Positions 42,043-50,188 of a stretch of 52,338 nt of DNA are shown piece after piece. The stretch's first letter is position 1. Each line of letters begins with the position of its first letter. The translations under genes and the position numbers were made by a program. The notes beneath the pieces were generated by a model. That model did not search any database and was not told where the DNA came from. It saw only the letters and a list, made by a program, of their open reading frames with translations. This DNA comes from 40-80 sp964503665 (lineage in GTDB: Bacteria; Bacteroidota; Bacteroidia; Flavobacteriales_D; Crocinitomicaceae), in assembly GCA_964503665.1 (NCBI GenBank), contig CAZDAR010000011.1:1-52338 (forward strand). The letters run 5' to 3'.

Positions 42043-42388
42043 AAAATTTCTCCAATTCCTTCATCGGGTCCCAATACAATTTCTCAAAATCAACTACCTT
42101 ATCATTTTTAACCTGTATTCCTTCTCTTTCTAATAAAACCTCCATCGTTAATGGTTCATTGAAATGTACTTTTCCAGTTAATAACCCTATTCTATTCACC
42201 ACACGATGTGCAGGAATATCAGGAGTTCTATGTGAACCATTCATTGCCCAACCAACCATTCGCGAACTCTGAGGACTTCCTAAATAACGGGCTATTGCTC
42301 CGTAGCTTGTTACTCTTCCTGGTGGAATTAAACGAACTACTTGATATACCATTTGAAAGAAATCTTTATTTTTTTCGGAGAGTTTCAT
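42041..42388 (-). CDS. Alkyltransferase-like protein (ATL, MGMT family)
   Basis: A 115-residue protein of the MGMT DNA-binding domain family: V-V-R-L-I-P-P-G-R-V-T-S-Y-G-A-I-A-R-Y-L-G, the Arg finger S-R-M-V-G-W-A-M-N-G, and I-P-A-H-R-V-V-N. The active site reads P-A-H-R instead of P-C-H-R, so it cannot accept alkyl groups; such ATL proteins flag O6-alkylguanine for nucleotide-excision repair. Start at 42388 (M-K-L-S-E-K) rather than 42406. A TAACTTTG box at 42429-42436 (minus strand) could be its promoter. Confidence 0.9.
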   Translation of the reverse strand: MKLSEKNKDFFQMVYQVVRLIPPGRVTSYGAIARYLGSPQSSRMVGWAMNGSHRTPDIPAHRVVNRIGLLTGKVHFNEPLTMEVLLEREGIQVKNDKVVDFEKLYWDPMKELEKF

Positions 42389-42428
42389 GTTGTAACTTTT
42401 TAGCACCTGTATAATTATAGATGCAAAA

Positions 42429-42436
42429 CAAAGTTA
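42429..42436 (-). promoter_or_regulatory. Promoter -7 box of the ATL gene
   Basis: TAACTTTG on the minus strand fits TAnnTTTG, 40 nt before ATG 42388. It overlaps the first codons of the divergent gene if that starts at 42421, which argues for its later ATG at 42436. Confidence 0.4.
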
Positions 42437-42747
42437 TGAAACTAGGTGTAATCTTCGTTCTTATTTTCGGATTATCTTCTTTTGGTTTTAGCCAACTGGA
42501 TATCGAAAAAACGTCTCATAACTTGAATGATATTCAGGTATTATCGAATGAGACTTCTGATATTTTATTTTTAAAGTATGGAGAAGTTTTGGATACCTAT
42601 CGGATCATTGATATGAATGGAAAAGTGGTACAACAAGGTTATGGAAATACTCAAATTATAACTATACTAGAATTAGAAAGTGGTTTTTACTTATTAGAAT
42701 TAACGAAGGAAAATACTACCCGATCTATTCGAATTCGCAAACGTTAA
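42436..42747 (+). CDS. Minimal signal-peptide plus T9SS sorting-domain protein
   Basis: A 103-residue protein (start 42436; an in-frame ATG at 42421 is also open) made of a signal peptide ending about F-G-F-S-Q and then little more than a T9SS type A C-terminal domain: V-L-S-N-E-T-S-D-I-L-F-L, Y-R-I-I-D-M-N-G-K-V-V-Q-Q-G, L-E-S-G-F-Y-L-L-E-L, ending R-S-I-R-I-R-K-R. Sorting domains of this kind normally follow a large cargo, which here is absent. It could be a remnant of a longer gene or a functional small surface protein. Confidence 0.65.
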   Translation: MKLGVIFVLIFGLSSFGFSQLDIEKTSHNLNDIQVLSNETSDILFLKYGEVLDTYRIIDMNGKVVQQGYGNTQIITILELESGFYLLELTKENTTRSIRIRKR

Positions 42748-42773
42748 ACGAATTTCACGGTTTATTGTGATTT

Positions 42774-43649
42774 TTAATCTTCTAATTCACCAAATTTTCC
42801 AGCTTGGAATTCTTGGAAAGCTTCTACTAATTCTTTACGTGTATTCATAACAAAAGGGCCATGAGCTGCTATTTGTTCGTTGATTGGTTCACCACTTAAG
42901 ATTAGTACAATAGCATCATCTTCCGCTGTTATTTCAAACTCTTCTCCTTCGTTTTCAAAGAGAAATAAATAATCTGTTGGAACTTTATTTTCACCATTTA
43001 TAGTTATATTTCCTTCGATGACTAAACCGAAAGTATTATAATTACTTGGAAAATTAAATCTAGCTTTTCCGGTTGCTTTTAATTTTGCGTTCATCATGTG
43101 AATTGGTGTAAACGTAAAAGCAGGACCTTTCTTTTCTCCGTAATTTCCAGCAATAATTTCGATTTGACCGTTTTCTCCTAAATCCACTTTAGTCATTTCA
43201 GAATTTAGGATTGCTTGATATTTTGGTTCACTTTTTTTGTCTTTCGCTGTAAGATTCACCCACAATTGTACCATCTGAAAGATTCCACCTTTTTTTGACC
43301 ATTCTGTTTCGTGAAATTCTTTGTGAAGAACTCCATTTGCAGCTGTCATCCATTGAACATCACCTTGATCTATAACTCCTCCGCCACCAGCACTGTCATG
43401 ATGTTCTATTTTCCCTTGATAAGCTATTGTCACCGTTTCAAATCCTTTATGTGGATGAACACCCACTCCTTTTGGTTTTGTCGCTGGTGGAAACTCAAAT
43501 TTAGAATTGTAATCTAACATGATAAATGGATCCATACGCTGCATACTTAAACGTTCAAAACTTGGAATAAAGTTATGCACTCGGAAACCGTCACCTACAA
43601 AATGTGCTGGTTGTGGTTGAAAAATTACCTCTAAATGTTTTGTTTCCAT
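42774..43649 (-). CDS. Pirin family protein
   Basis: A 291-residue bicupin of the pirin family. N-terminal cupin with metal ligands in H-P-H-K-G-F-E-T-V-T-I and H-H-D-S-A-G-G-G-G-V-I-D-Q-G-D-V-Q-W, then Q-L-W-V-N-L, and the C-terminal cupin with P-I-N-E-Q-I-A-A-H-G-P-F-V-M-N-T. Some pirins are quercetin dioxygenases, others redox or regulatory proteins; the role here is unknown. A TATCTTTG box at 43673-43680 on the minus strand lies 23 nt upstream. Confidence 0.93.
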   Translation of the reverse strand: METKHLEVIFQPQPAHFVGDGFRVHNFIPSFERLSMQRMDPFIMLDYNSKFEFPPATKPKGVGVHPHKGFETVTIAYQGKIEHHDSAGGGGVIDQGDVQWMTAANGVLHKEFHETEWSKKGGIFQMVQLWVNLTAKDKKSEPKYQAILNSEMTKVDLGENGQIEIIAGNYGEKKGPAFTFTPIHMMNAKLKATGKARFNFPSNYNTFGLVIEGNITINGENKVPTDYLFLFENEGEEFEITAEDDAIVLILSGEPINEQIAAHGPFVMNTRKELVEAFQEFQAGKFGELED

Positions 43650-43672
43650 GATTTAATTTCCTATAATTTATA

Positions 43673-43680
43673 CAAAGATA
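43673..43680 (-). promoter_or_regulatory. Promoter -7 box of the pirin gene
   Basis: TATCTTTG on the minus strand matches TAnnTTTG and ends 23 nt before the ATG at 43649. Confidence 0.5.
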
Positions 43681-43740
43681 TAAATTATTTACCTAGGTAT
43701 ATAATAAATTAACAGTTTGATTTAAATGAGATTTTAATTT

Positions 43741-45018
43741 TTATCCTAAGGTTTTCTTTAATTGATCTTTATCCAAGTGTTTTTCCCAGTTGGAAACCAC
43801 CACACACGCCACACCATTTCCAATAACATTGGTTAAAGCGCGACATTCTGACATGAATTTATCAATTCCTAAAATAAGTGCCATTCCAGCTACTGGAATT
43901 TCTGGAACAACTGTTAAAGTAGCGGCAAGTGTTATAAATCCTGCACCAGAGACCGCAGCTGCTCCTTTTGATGAAAGCATAGCGACTAATAATAATACCA
44001 TTAAATGACTGAATTCCAAATGAATATTACATGCTTGTGCTATAAATAATGCGGCTAAAGTCATATAAATATTGGTGCCGTCTAGGTTAAATGAATAACC
44101 TGTTGGAACGACTAATCCAACGACGCCTTTATCACAACCAGCTTTGGTTAATTTGTCCATTAACCCTGGAAGTGCGGGTTCGGAAGAACTTGTTCCGAGT
44201 ACTAAAAACACTTCTTCACGAATGTATCGAACGAATTTAAAAATACTAAAACCATTAAATTTAGCAACTAATCCAAGTATAACTGCTACAAATAAGAATG
44301 AAGTGACATAAAAAGTTAATACCAATTTTGTTAAGAATTTCAAGGAATCAATTCCATAATGTCCAATAGTAAAAGCAATCGCTCCAAAGGCTCCAATTGG
44401 CGCTAATTTCATTAGTAATTCAACAATTTTAAAAATAGGAACGGTTAATAACACGAAGAAATCAGTTATCGGTTGACTTTTTTCTGCTGTCAATGCTAAT
44501 GCTACACCAAATAAAATTGCCACTAATAATACTTGTAATATCAAGTCTCCAGTAATTGGGCTGAACAAAGAACTCGGAATGATATTAAACATGAAATTTG
44601 TAAACGAATTATCTTCTGCTGCTGTTACAAATCGACTAATCTGAGAACCATCTAATGTTTTTGGATCAATATTTAATCCTGCTCCAGGTTGTACAATATA
44701 ACTAACAATGATTCCTAATATTAACGCTAAAGTTGAAAAGAAAAAGAAATAGAGAAATGCTTTCCCTGCGACTCTTCCTACTTTTTTCAAATCATTCATA
44801 CCCGCTATTCCTGTAGAAACAGTTAAAAATATCACTGGTGCAATAATCATCTTTACCAATTTGATAAATCCATCACCTAATGGTTGTAAAGATTTTCCAG
44901 TATCAGGATAAAAATAACCTACTAAAACACCTGCTATAATCGCAAAAATTACTTGAATATAGAGAATTTGATAGAATTTCTTCTTTTTATGAGGTTTCGC
45001 GTCAGGTATAATTAACAT
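43741..45018 (-). CDS. Dicarboxylate/amino acid:cation symporter (DctA/GltP type)
   Basis: A 425-residue inner-membrane transporter of the DAACS/SLC1 family (glutamate, aspartate or C4-dicarboxylates with H+ or Na+). Eight transmembrane helices and two hairpins are expected. Hallmarks are the first hairpin L-G-T-S-S-S-E-P-A-L-P, the unwound helix V-P-T-G-Y-S-F-N-L-D-G-T, and the second hairpin region S-S-K-G-A-A-A-V-S-G-A-G-F. The substrate cannot be settled from sequence. Head-to-head with tlyA across 91 nt. Confidence 0.93.
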   Translation of the reverse strand: MLIIPDAKPHKKKKFYQILYIQVIFAIIAGVLVGYFYPDTGKSLQPLGDGFIKLVKMIIAPVIFLTVSTGIAGMNDLKKVGRVAGKAFLYFFFFSTLALILGIIVSYIVQPGAGLNIDPKTLDGSQISRFVTAAEDNSFTNFMFNIIPSSLFSPITGDLILQVLLVAILFGVALALTAEKSQPITDFFVLLTVPIFKIVELLMKLAPIGAFGAIAFTIGHYGIDSLKFLTKLVLTFYVTSFLFVAVILGLVAKFNGFSIFKFVRYIREEVFLVLGTSSSEPALPGLMDKLTKAGCDKGVVGLVVPTGYSFNLDGTNIYMTLAALFIAQACNIHLEFSHLMVLLLVAMLSSKGAAAVSGAGFITLAATLTVVPEIPVAGMALILGIDKFMSECRALTNVIGNGVACVVVSNWEKHLDKDQLKKTLG

Positions 45019-45097
45019 AGATTTTTTTTAGATAACCGTACGAATGTAATGATTCTCAGTAATATTAAAATAAAAATCAAAAAAAATCAATTTTAGC

Positions 45098-45105
45098 TAC
45101 CTTTG
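45098..45105 (+). promoter_or_regulatory. Promoter -7 box of tlyA (leaderless type)
   Basis: TACCTTTG ends 4 nt before the ATG at 45110, the same spacing as at prfB, acr3 and the HU/SPOR gene. No clear TTG lies at -33. Confidence 0.55.
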
Positions 45106-45109
45106 TCAA

Positions 45110-45844
45110 ATGGAAGAAGAACGATTAGATAAGATTATTATGCAACGAAAATTAGTTTCTACACGTGTGCGTTGTGAAGAAATTATTCAGAAATCAGGTG
45201 TTTTAGTCAATGGCAAACTGATTAATAAACCAGGGAAAAAATTTCCGTTGGATGTCACTATCGAACTTCTTTCTGAAGAAATTCCGTGGGTTTCTCGTGG
45301 AGCGATTAAATTAGACAAAGCACGTTCGAATTGGAACATTGATTTTCAAGGAAAAATAGTGTTGGATATTGGTTCTTCAACTGGTGGATTTACGGAAGTT
45401 GCTTTGGTGAATGGTGCTACAAAAGTCTATTGTGTAGATGTTGGTACAGATCAACTTCACGAACGCATCAAATCGAATCCAGCAATTGTAAATTTGGAGA
45501 AAACACACGTTCGAGAATTAACCAATAAACTTGTTCCTGAATTAGTGGATATTATTGTCGTTGATGTTTCATTCATTTCATTGACTAAAATAATTCCATT
45601 CATTCATTCGTTTGTAAAAACAGGAGGTACGATTGTGACACTTATTAAACCACAATTTGAAGTAGGAAAAGAAAATGTTGGTAAAGGTGGAATTGTAAAA
45701 AATAAATTACTTTATCCAACGGTTATTGAAAACATTACTGAATTAGGAAAAGAAAATAATTTACAACGAAAGGATTTAATTGAATCGCCTATTTTAGGTG
45801 GAGAAGGAAATAAAGAATTTTTAATGCTTTTTGAGAAGGTTTAA
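45110..45844 (+). CDS. tlyA: TlyA family rRNA (cytidine-2'-O)-methyltransferase
   Basis: A 244-residue protein with an N-terminal S4 RNA-binding domain (R-L-D-K-I-I-M-Q-R-K-L-V-S-T-R, residues 4-60) and a FtsJ-like methyltransferase domain with SAM motif V-L-D-I-G-S-S-T-G-G-F-T. TlyA methylates cytidines of 16S and/or 23S rRNA in other bacteria; older names call it haemolysin. I-I-V-V-D-V-S-F-I-S and T-L-I-K-P-Q-F-E-V-G follow. First gene of the plus-strand block leading to mnmG. Confidence 0.93.
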   Translation: MEEERLDKIIMQRKLVSTRVRCEEIIQKSGVLVNGKLINKPGKKFPLDVTIELLSEEIPWVSRGAIKLDKARSNWNIDFQGKIVLDIGSSTGGFTEVALVNGATKVYCVDVGTDQLHERIKSNPAIVNLEKTHVRELTNKLVPELVDIIVVDVSFISLTKIIPFIHSFVKTGGTIVTLIKPQFEVGKENVGKGGIVKNKLLYPTVIENITELGKENNLQRKDLIESPILGGEGNKEFLMLFEKV

Positions 45845-45943
45845 AAATCACTTGATAATTAAAACGATAGAAGTTAAAAATTACCCACTATTCTCTATCA
45901 AGAAAAAATATCTTACCTTAGTAAGTTAAACTTATAGCACTGT

Positions 45944-48900
45944 ATGAATGCTTACGAACATTTATTAAATCAGATTGACTTTTTCATCCGGAAATATTAC
46001 AAAAATAGGATGATAAAAGGGCTTATTCTATTTGCCACTTTTGGATTGATTTTATTTTTAAGCATTGTCACTTTAGAATATTTTGGACGCTTTTCATCGG
46101 CTATTCGATTAACATTGCTTCTTTTATTTTCACTTGGAAGTATTGCTTTGTTAACCGCGTATGTTCTCTTTCCTTTGGCGAAGTTATTTTCTTTTGGAAA
46201 ACGTATTTCACGTGAACAAGCATCTTTAATTATTGGTAATTTCTTTCCTGCTATTTCTGATAAGCTTTTCAATACCTTAGAATTAGGAAATGAATCGGAT
46301 GAAGATCATCCTAATTTTGAATTAATTCGTGCTAGTGTTATTCAACGTTCGAAGCAATTATCGGTATTTAACTTTCCTTCTGTTATTGACTTAAAAGCAA
46401 ATGTGAAATATGCAAAATTTTTCGCAATGCCTTTTGCGTTGTTTATCCTTCTTTTAATTTTCGATCCATCGTTTATTAAAGATTCCACGACGAGAGTTAT
46501 TTCCTATGATCAGCAGTTTGCGAAGCCAAAAGATTTTGAATTCATCCTTTTAAACAAAGATCTTCTTTTTGCTGAAGGTGATGATTTTGAAATGGAAGTA
46601 GAAGTAAAAGGTAGAATACTACCAGAGAACGTTTTTATCAATTCTCCTTTGGGAAGATATCAATTGCAAAAGATTTCTAAGAATAAGTTTACCTATACGT
46701 TTACGAAGATTACACAATCGTTTCGTTTTCAACTTTCAGCCAACAATGAAACATCGCTTCTTTATGATGTAGAAGTTATACCGAATGCGGTAATTGGAAA
46801 ATTCAATGCTCGAATTTCGTATCCTGCTTATTTGGGCAAGGATCCAAAACTAGTTGAAAATGCGGCAGATTTAACCATTCCTGAAGGTTCTGTTGTGGAA
46901 TGGGATGTGTTTTCTCGCAATACGAAAAAACTTCGTTTTAAATTTAACGATACCACCTTTACTTCTGATCAAACAGGTTTTAAATTTAGAAAGCGCTTTT
47001 TCAATCCAACACCTTTATCTATCTTTTTAAATAATTCAAAAACGAATAAACTTGATTCGCTCAACTATTTCGTGAATGTTATAAAGGATATGTATCCTTC
47101 GATTTCTGTAGATGAGAAAGTGGATTCAATCGCTTCTTCTATTCGTTTCTTCAGTGGAACAATTTCTGATGATTATGGATTGACGAATCTTATGTTCAAT
47201 TATGAAATTAGATCTAAGAACGGAGAACTTAAGAAACGATCTAAACCTGTTGTAAAACCTTCTGGAACTGCTTTTTCATTCAATTTTGCCTTTGATTTCA
47301 GAAATGACACATTATTGCCTGATGATAAAGTAGAATATTACTTCGTTGTTTATGATAATGACGCTGTAAATGGTTCTAAATCATCTAGAAGTCAAACGTT
47401 CGTTTATACAATTCCAACAGTTGAAGAATTGGTTGAGAAACGCAATGAATCAATTGACGGTGCGAAAAAGGATATCCAGAACATCATGAAAGATGTGGAT
47501 CATTTTAATAAGAACGTCGAGGAATTGAAAAAGAACACATTAAATTCAAAAAGCAATTCTTGGGAGAACTTGAATAAAGTACAACAACTTCAACAACAAC
47601 AATTACAACTTCAACAGCAAATTGAAAAACTTCAGAATAACTTAAACGAAAGTTTTGAAGAGAAGAATTCATTAATGGAGTTGAGTCCTGAATTACAAGA
47701 AAAATATGATTTGTTGCAAGAGCTGTTAGAGCAAGTAATGGACCAAGAGATGATGGACTTGTTGAAGCAGATGGAAGAGATGTTGAAGAAAAACGACAAG
47801 AATCAGTTTGAAAATCAAATAGAGAAGTTCGATCAAAAGTCTCAAGATTTGAATAAACAACTCGATCGTTCATTAGAGTTATTGAAGAAAACGCAGGTCA
47901 ATGAGTTAATGGATGACGTTGAAAAGAAACTAGATGATTTGGCCAAACAACAAGATGAGCTTCGTGAGAAAATGGATCAAGATAAATTATCGAAGGAAGA
48001 CGGCCTGAAGAAACAAAAAGAGATTGAGGAAAAATTTGACCAGTTGAAAGAGGACATGGATAAATTAAACGAACTCAATGATGATTTAAAACGGCCGTAT
48101 GAATTAGATAAGTTTGATGAAATGAAAGATCAAATATCAGATGAATTAAAACAAGCGTCCGATAATATTCAGAAAGGGAAAGATAAGAAAGCTTCATCCA
48201 ATCAAAAAAGTGCTGCTGATAAAATGAAAGAAATGTCTTCTAGTATGGATGCGATGCAAGAATCTGCAAATTCAAAACAAGATGAAGAAGACATCCAACT
48301 CATTCGTATTATTTTGAAAAATTTAATTACATCTAGTATTGAACAAGAGCAAATTATGAATGATGCCTCTCGTGTAAATTCTAATGACCCTTATTTTAAT
48401 TTTCTTTCTCGTTCTCAACGTAAGTTAATGGATAAGTCACGACCGATTATTGATTCATTAATTGAGTTATCAAAACGTCAACCGCAAACTGCTGCATTTA
48501 TCGATAAAGAAATTGCAGCTTTAACAAATGCTCAGACGCAAGGTTTAAAAGGTTTTAGTGATAGAAACAAGAATGCTATTTCTGTTCAAACACAATTTGC
48601 TATGACTTCATATAATAATTTAGCATTAATGTTAAATGAAAGTTTACAGCAACTTCAATCTCAAATGCAAGCTGAAGGTCAAGGTGATGGCTCATGTGAA
48701 AAACCAGGCTCTGGTAAAAAAGGCAAGTCTGGAAAAGAAGGTGAAGATGGTGAAGGTTCTGGTGATTTAAAACAACAGCTCAAAGACCAACTTGAGAGGA
48801 TGAAAAAAGGAATGAATCCTGGTGGGCAACAACCCGGAGATCAACCAGGTCAAAATGGAATGCCCGGTGAGAATGGTATGCCTTCTTCTGAGTTGGTTAA

Positions 48901-49303
48901 AATGATTACGCAGCAGCGAATGTTGCGTCAGCAATTAGAACAGATGAGACAAGACCTCAATAAAGATGGTAAGGGAACTGGAAACGCTTTAAATCCACTT
49001 ATTGACGACCTTATCAAACAAGAGCAAGATCTATTAAATAAGAATATTGGCAAACAACAGATACAACGTCAGCAAGATATTTTAACACGTTTGTTAGAGT
49101 CCGAGAAAGCAATGCGTGAGCGAGGTTTTGAAGAGAAGCGTGAAAGTAAAACAGGAAAAAACATCAATTTAAGTAACCAAAACCGAATAGATGAGTATAA
49201 CAAACAAAAATTACTTCAATTGGAATTATTTCGTTCTATTGATCCAAAGTACTCAAAGTACTATTTAGACAAGGCGATGGAATATTTCAATAAACAATTA
49301 TGA
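45944..49303 (+). CDS. DUF4175-like membrane protein with long coiled coils
   Basis: A 1119-residue inner-membrane protein. Two helices near 24-45 and 53-75 and a third near 155-175 anchor it; beta-rich periplasmic domains with Y-P-A-Y-L-G-K follow (about 190-500). From about 505 to 800 lies a long Gln/Lys/Glu-rich coiled coil, then a helical part and a Gly/Gln/Pro-rich linker (about 920-980, many G-Q-x-P-G), ending S-K-Y-Y-L-D-K-A-M-E-Y-F. This is the DUF4175 build of Bacteroidota, usually located before ybeY-mnmG as here. Its function is unknown. Coupled to the next gene by ATGA at 49300-49303. Confidence 0.85.
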   Translation: MNAYEHLLNQIDFFIRKYYKNRMIKGLILFATFGLILFLSIVTLEYFGRFSSAIRLTLLLLFSLGSIALLTAYVLFPLAKLFSFGKRISREQASLIIGNFFPAISDKLFNTLELGNESDEDHPNFELIRASVIQRSKQLSVFNFPSVIDLKANVKYAKFFAMPFALFILLLIFDPSFIKDSTTRVISYDQQFAKPKDFEFILLNKDLLFAEGDDFEMEVEVKGRILPENVFINSPLGRYQLQKISKNKFTYTFTKITQSFRFQLSANNETSLLYDVEVIPNAVIGKFNARISYPAYLGKDPKLVENAADLTIPEGSVVEWDVFSRNTKKLRFKFNDTTFTSDQTGFKFRKRFFNPTPLSIFLNNSKTNKLDSLNYFVNVIKDMYPSISVDEKVDSIASSIRFFSGTISDDYGLTNLMFNYEIRSKNGELKKRSKPVVKPSGTAFSFNFAFDFRNDTLLPDDKVEYYFVVYDNDAVNGSKSSRSQTFVYTIPTVEELVEKRNESIDGAKKDIQNIMKDVDHFNKNVEELKKNTLNSKSNSWENLNKVQQLQQQQLQLQQQIEKLQNNLNESFEEKNSLMELSPELQEKYDLLQELLEQVMDQEMMDLLKQMEEMLKKNDKNQFENQIEKFDQKSQDLNKQLDRSLELLKKTQVNELMDDVEKKLDDLAKQQDELREKMDQDKLSKEDGLKKQKEIEEKFDQLKEDMDKLNELNDDLKRPYELDKFDEMKDQISDELKQASDNIQKGKDKKASSNQKSAADKMKEMSSSMDAMQESANSKQDEEDIQLIRIILKNLITSSIEQEQIMNDASRVNSNDPYFNFLSRSQRKLMDKSRPIIDSLIELSKRQPQTAAFIDKEIAALTNAQTQGLKGFSDRNKNAISVQTQFAMTSYNNLALMLNESLQQLQSQMQAEGQGDGSCEKPGSGKKGKSGKEGEDGEGSGDLKQQLKDQLERMKKGMNPGGQQPGDQPGQNGMPGENGMPSSELVKMITQQRMLRQQLEQMRQDLNKDGKGTGNALNPLIDDLIKQEQDLLNKNIGKQQIQRQQDILTRLLESEKAMRERGFEEKRESKTGKNINLSNQNRIDEYNKQKLLQLELFRSIDPKYSKYYLDKAMEYFNKQL

Positions 49304-49707
49304 TGAATATGGTTATTGAAAAACTTAATGTATTTTCTACTTTGAATGAAATTTCAAATGTTGAAAGTCTTATTGAAAAGGTTTGTTCAGAATTATCTAT
49401 TAATGATGACATCTATGGAAACATTTTAATTTCATTGACAGAAGCATTTAATAATGCTGTGATTCATGGAAATCAAAACTGTTCTGATTTACCTGTTAAT
49501 ATTGAAGTGGAACAAATGGACGGGATGTTGTTCTTTACCGTTTCAGATCAAGGTGTTGGTTTTAATTATTCTAATTTACCTGATCCTACTGCACCTGAAA
49601 ACTTAGAAAAAGAATGTGGTCGTGGTATTTTTTTAATTCAAAATCTAGCCGATTCAGTTGATTTTAATAAAGAAGGTAACGTTTTGAAAATTGGTTTCTT
49701 TATCTAA
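49300..49707 (+). CDS. HATPase-domain protein, anti-sigma-factor kinase-like
   Basis: A 135-residue protein consisting of one histidine-kinase-type ATPase domain of the RsbW/SpoIIAB class. N box: L-T-E-A-F-N-N-A-V-I-H-G-N; G1 box: S-D-Q-G-V-G-F-N; G2 box: E-C-G-R-G-I-F-L-I. Such proteins bind a sigma factor or phosphorylate an anti-anti-sigma factor; no partner gene lies beside it. Overlaps the DUF4175 gene (ATGA) and shares its last base with the start of ybeY, so all three are translated together. M-M-N-M gives alternative starts. Confidence 0.88.
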   Translation: MMNMVIEKLNVFSTLNEISNVESLIEKVCSELSINDDIYGNILISLTEAFNNAVIHGNQNCSDLPVNIEVEQMDGMLFFTVSDQGVGFNYSNLPDPTAPENLEKECGRGIFLIQNLADSVDFNKEGNVLKIGFFI

Positions 49708-50126
49708 TGGTTGATTTCAATTTTGAAAATGTTGATGATTTATATTTAGATTTTGACCTCATTTCTAAATGGATTAAAAAAATTGTTTCACGTGAAACAT
49801 TTGTATTGGGTGAACTCAGTTATATTTTTTGTGATGACACCACTATTTTAGAAATAAATCAAAACTTTCTGAATCATGATTATTATACCGATGTCATCAC
49901 TTTTGATTACACAGAGGGTAAGGTTGTTTCTGGTGATATTTATGTTTCTTTAACTACGGTTGCTTCTAATGCCAAACTTTTTAACACTCCTTTTTTACAA
50001 GAGTTACATCGTGTGATTATTCATGGTGTTTTCCATTTGTGCGGATTTAAAGATAAGTCTGAAAAAGATGAACAGTTAATGCGCTCAAAAGAAGATGAAG
50101 CTTTACGATTAATTAACTTGATTTAG
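49707..50126 (+). CDS. ybeY: Endoribonuclease YbeY (rRNA maturation)
   Basis: A 139-residue zinc endoribonuclease for 16S rRNA 3'-end maturation and ribosome quality control. Signature: L-N-H-D-Y-Y-T-D-V-I-T-F-D-Y, then G-D-I-Y-V-S, then the metal site H-G-V-F-H-L-C-G-F-K-D-K. The third His of the usual H-x3-H-x5-H is absent; an Asp (of K-D-K) stands next to that place, a variant I recall from other Bacteroidota. A parS site lies inside the coding sequence at 49784-49799, encoding V-S-R-E-T. Confidence 0.93.
   Translation: MVDFNFENVDDLYLDFDLISKWIKKIVSRETFVLGELSYIFCDDTTILEINQNFLNHDYYTDVITFDYTEGKVVSGDIYVSLTTVASNAKLFNTPFLQELHRVIIHGVFHLCGFKDKSEKDEQLMRSKEDEALRLINLI
49784..49799. other. parS site 1 (inside ybeY)
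   Basis: The 16-nt perfect palindrome TGTTTCACGTGAAACA is identical to the bacterial chromosomal parS consensus bound by ParB. It lies inside ybeY and is read as V-S-R-E-T. ParB would nucleate here and spread for chromosome segregation. Confidence 0.9.
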
Positions 50127-50164
50127 TTTTATCATTTTTTAATTTTGCACTCTCTTATTTTATT

Positions 50165-50180
50165 TGTTTCACGTGAAACA
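50165..50180. other. parS site 2 (before mnmG)
   Basis: A second exact copy of TGTTTCACGTGAAACA, in the 62-nt gap between ybeY and mnmG, ending 8 nt before the mnmG ATG. Bound ParB could affect mnmG transcription, though this is inference. Confidence 0.9.
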
Positions 50181-50188
50181 TTTTTCTC

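Noticed and set aside
47580..47650. CAA-rich tandem repeat as a CRISPR-like or satellite array
   Set aside because: It is the Gln-rich coiled coil of the DUF4175 protein; repeats are codon-level and irregular, with no spacers.
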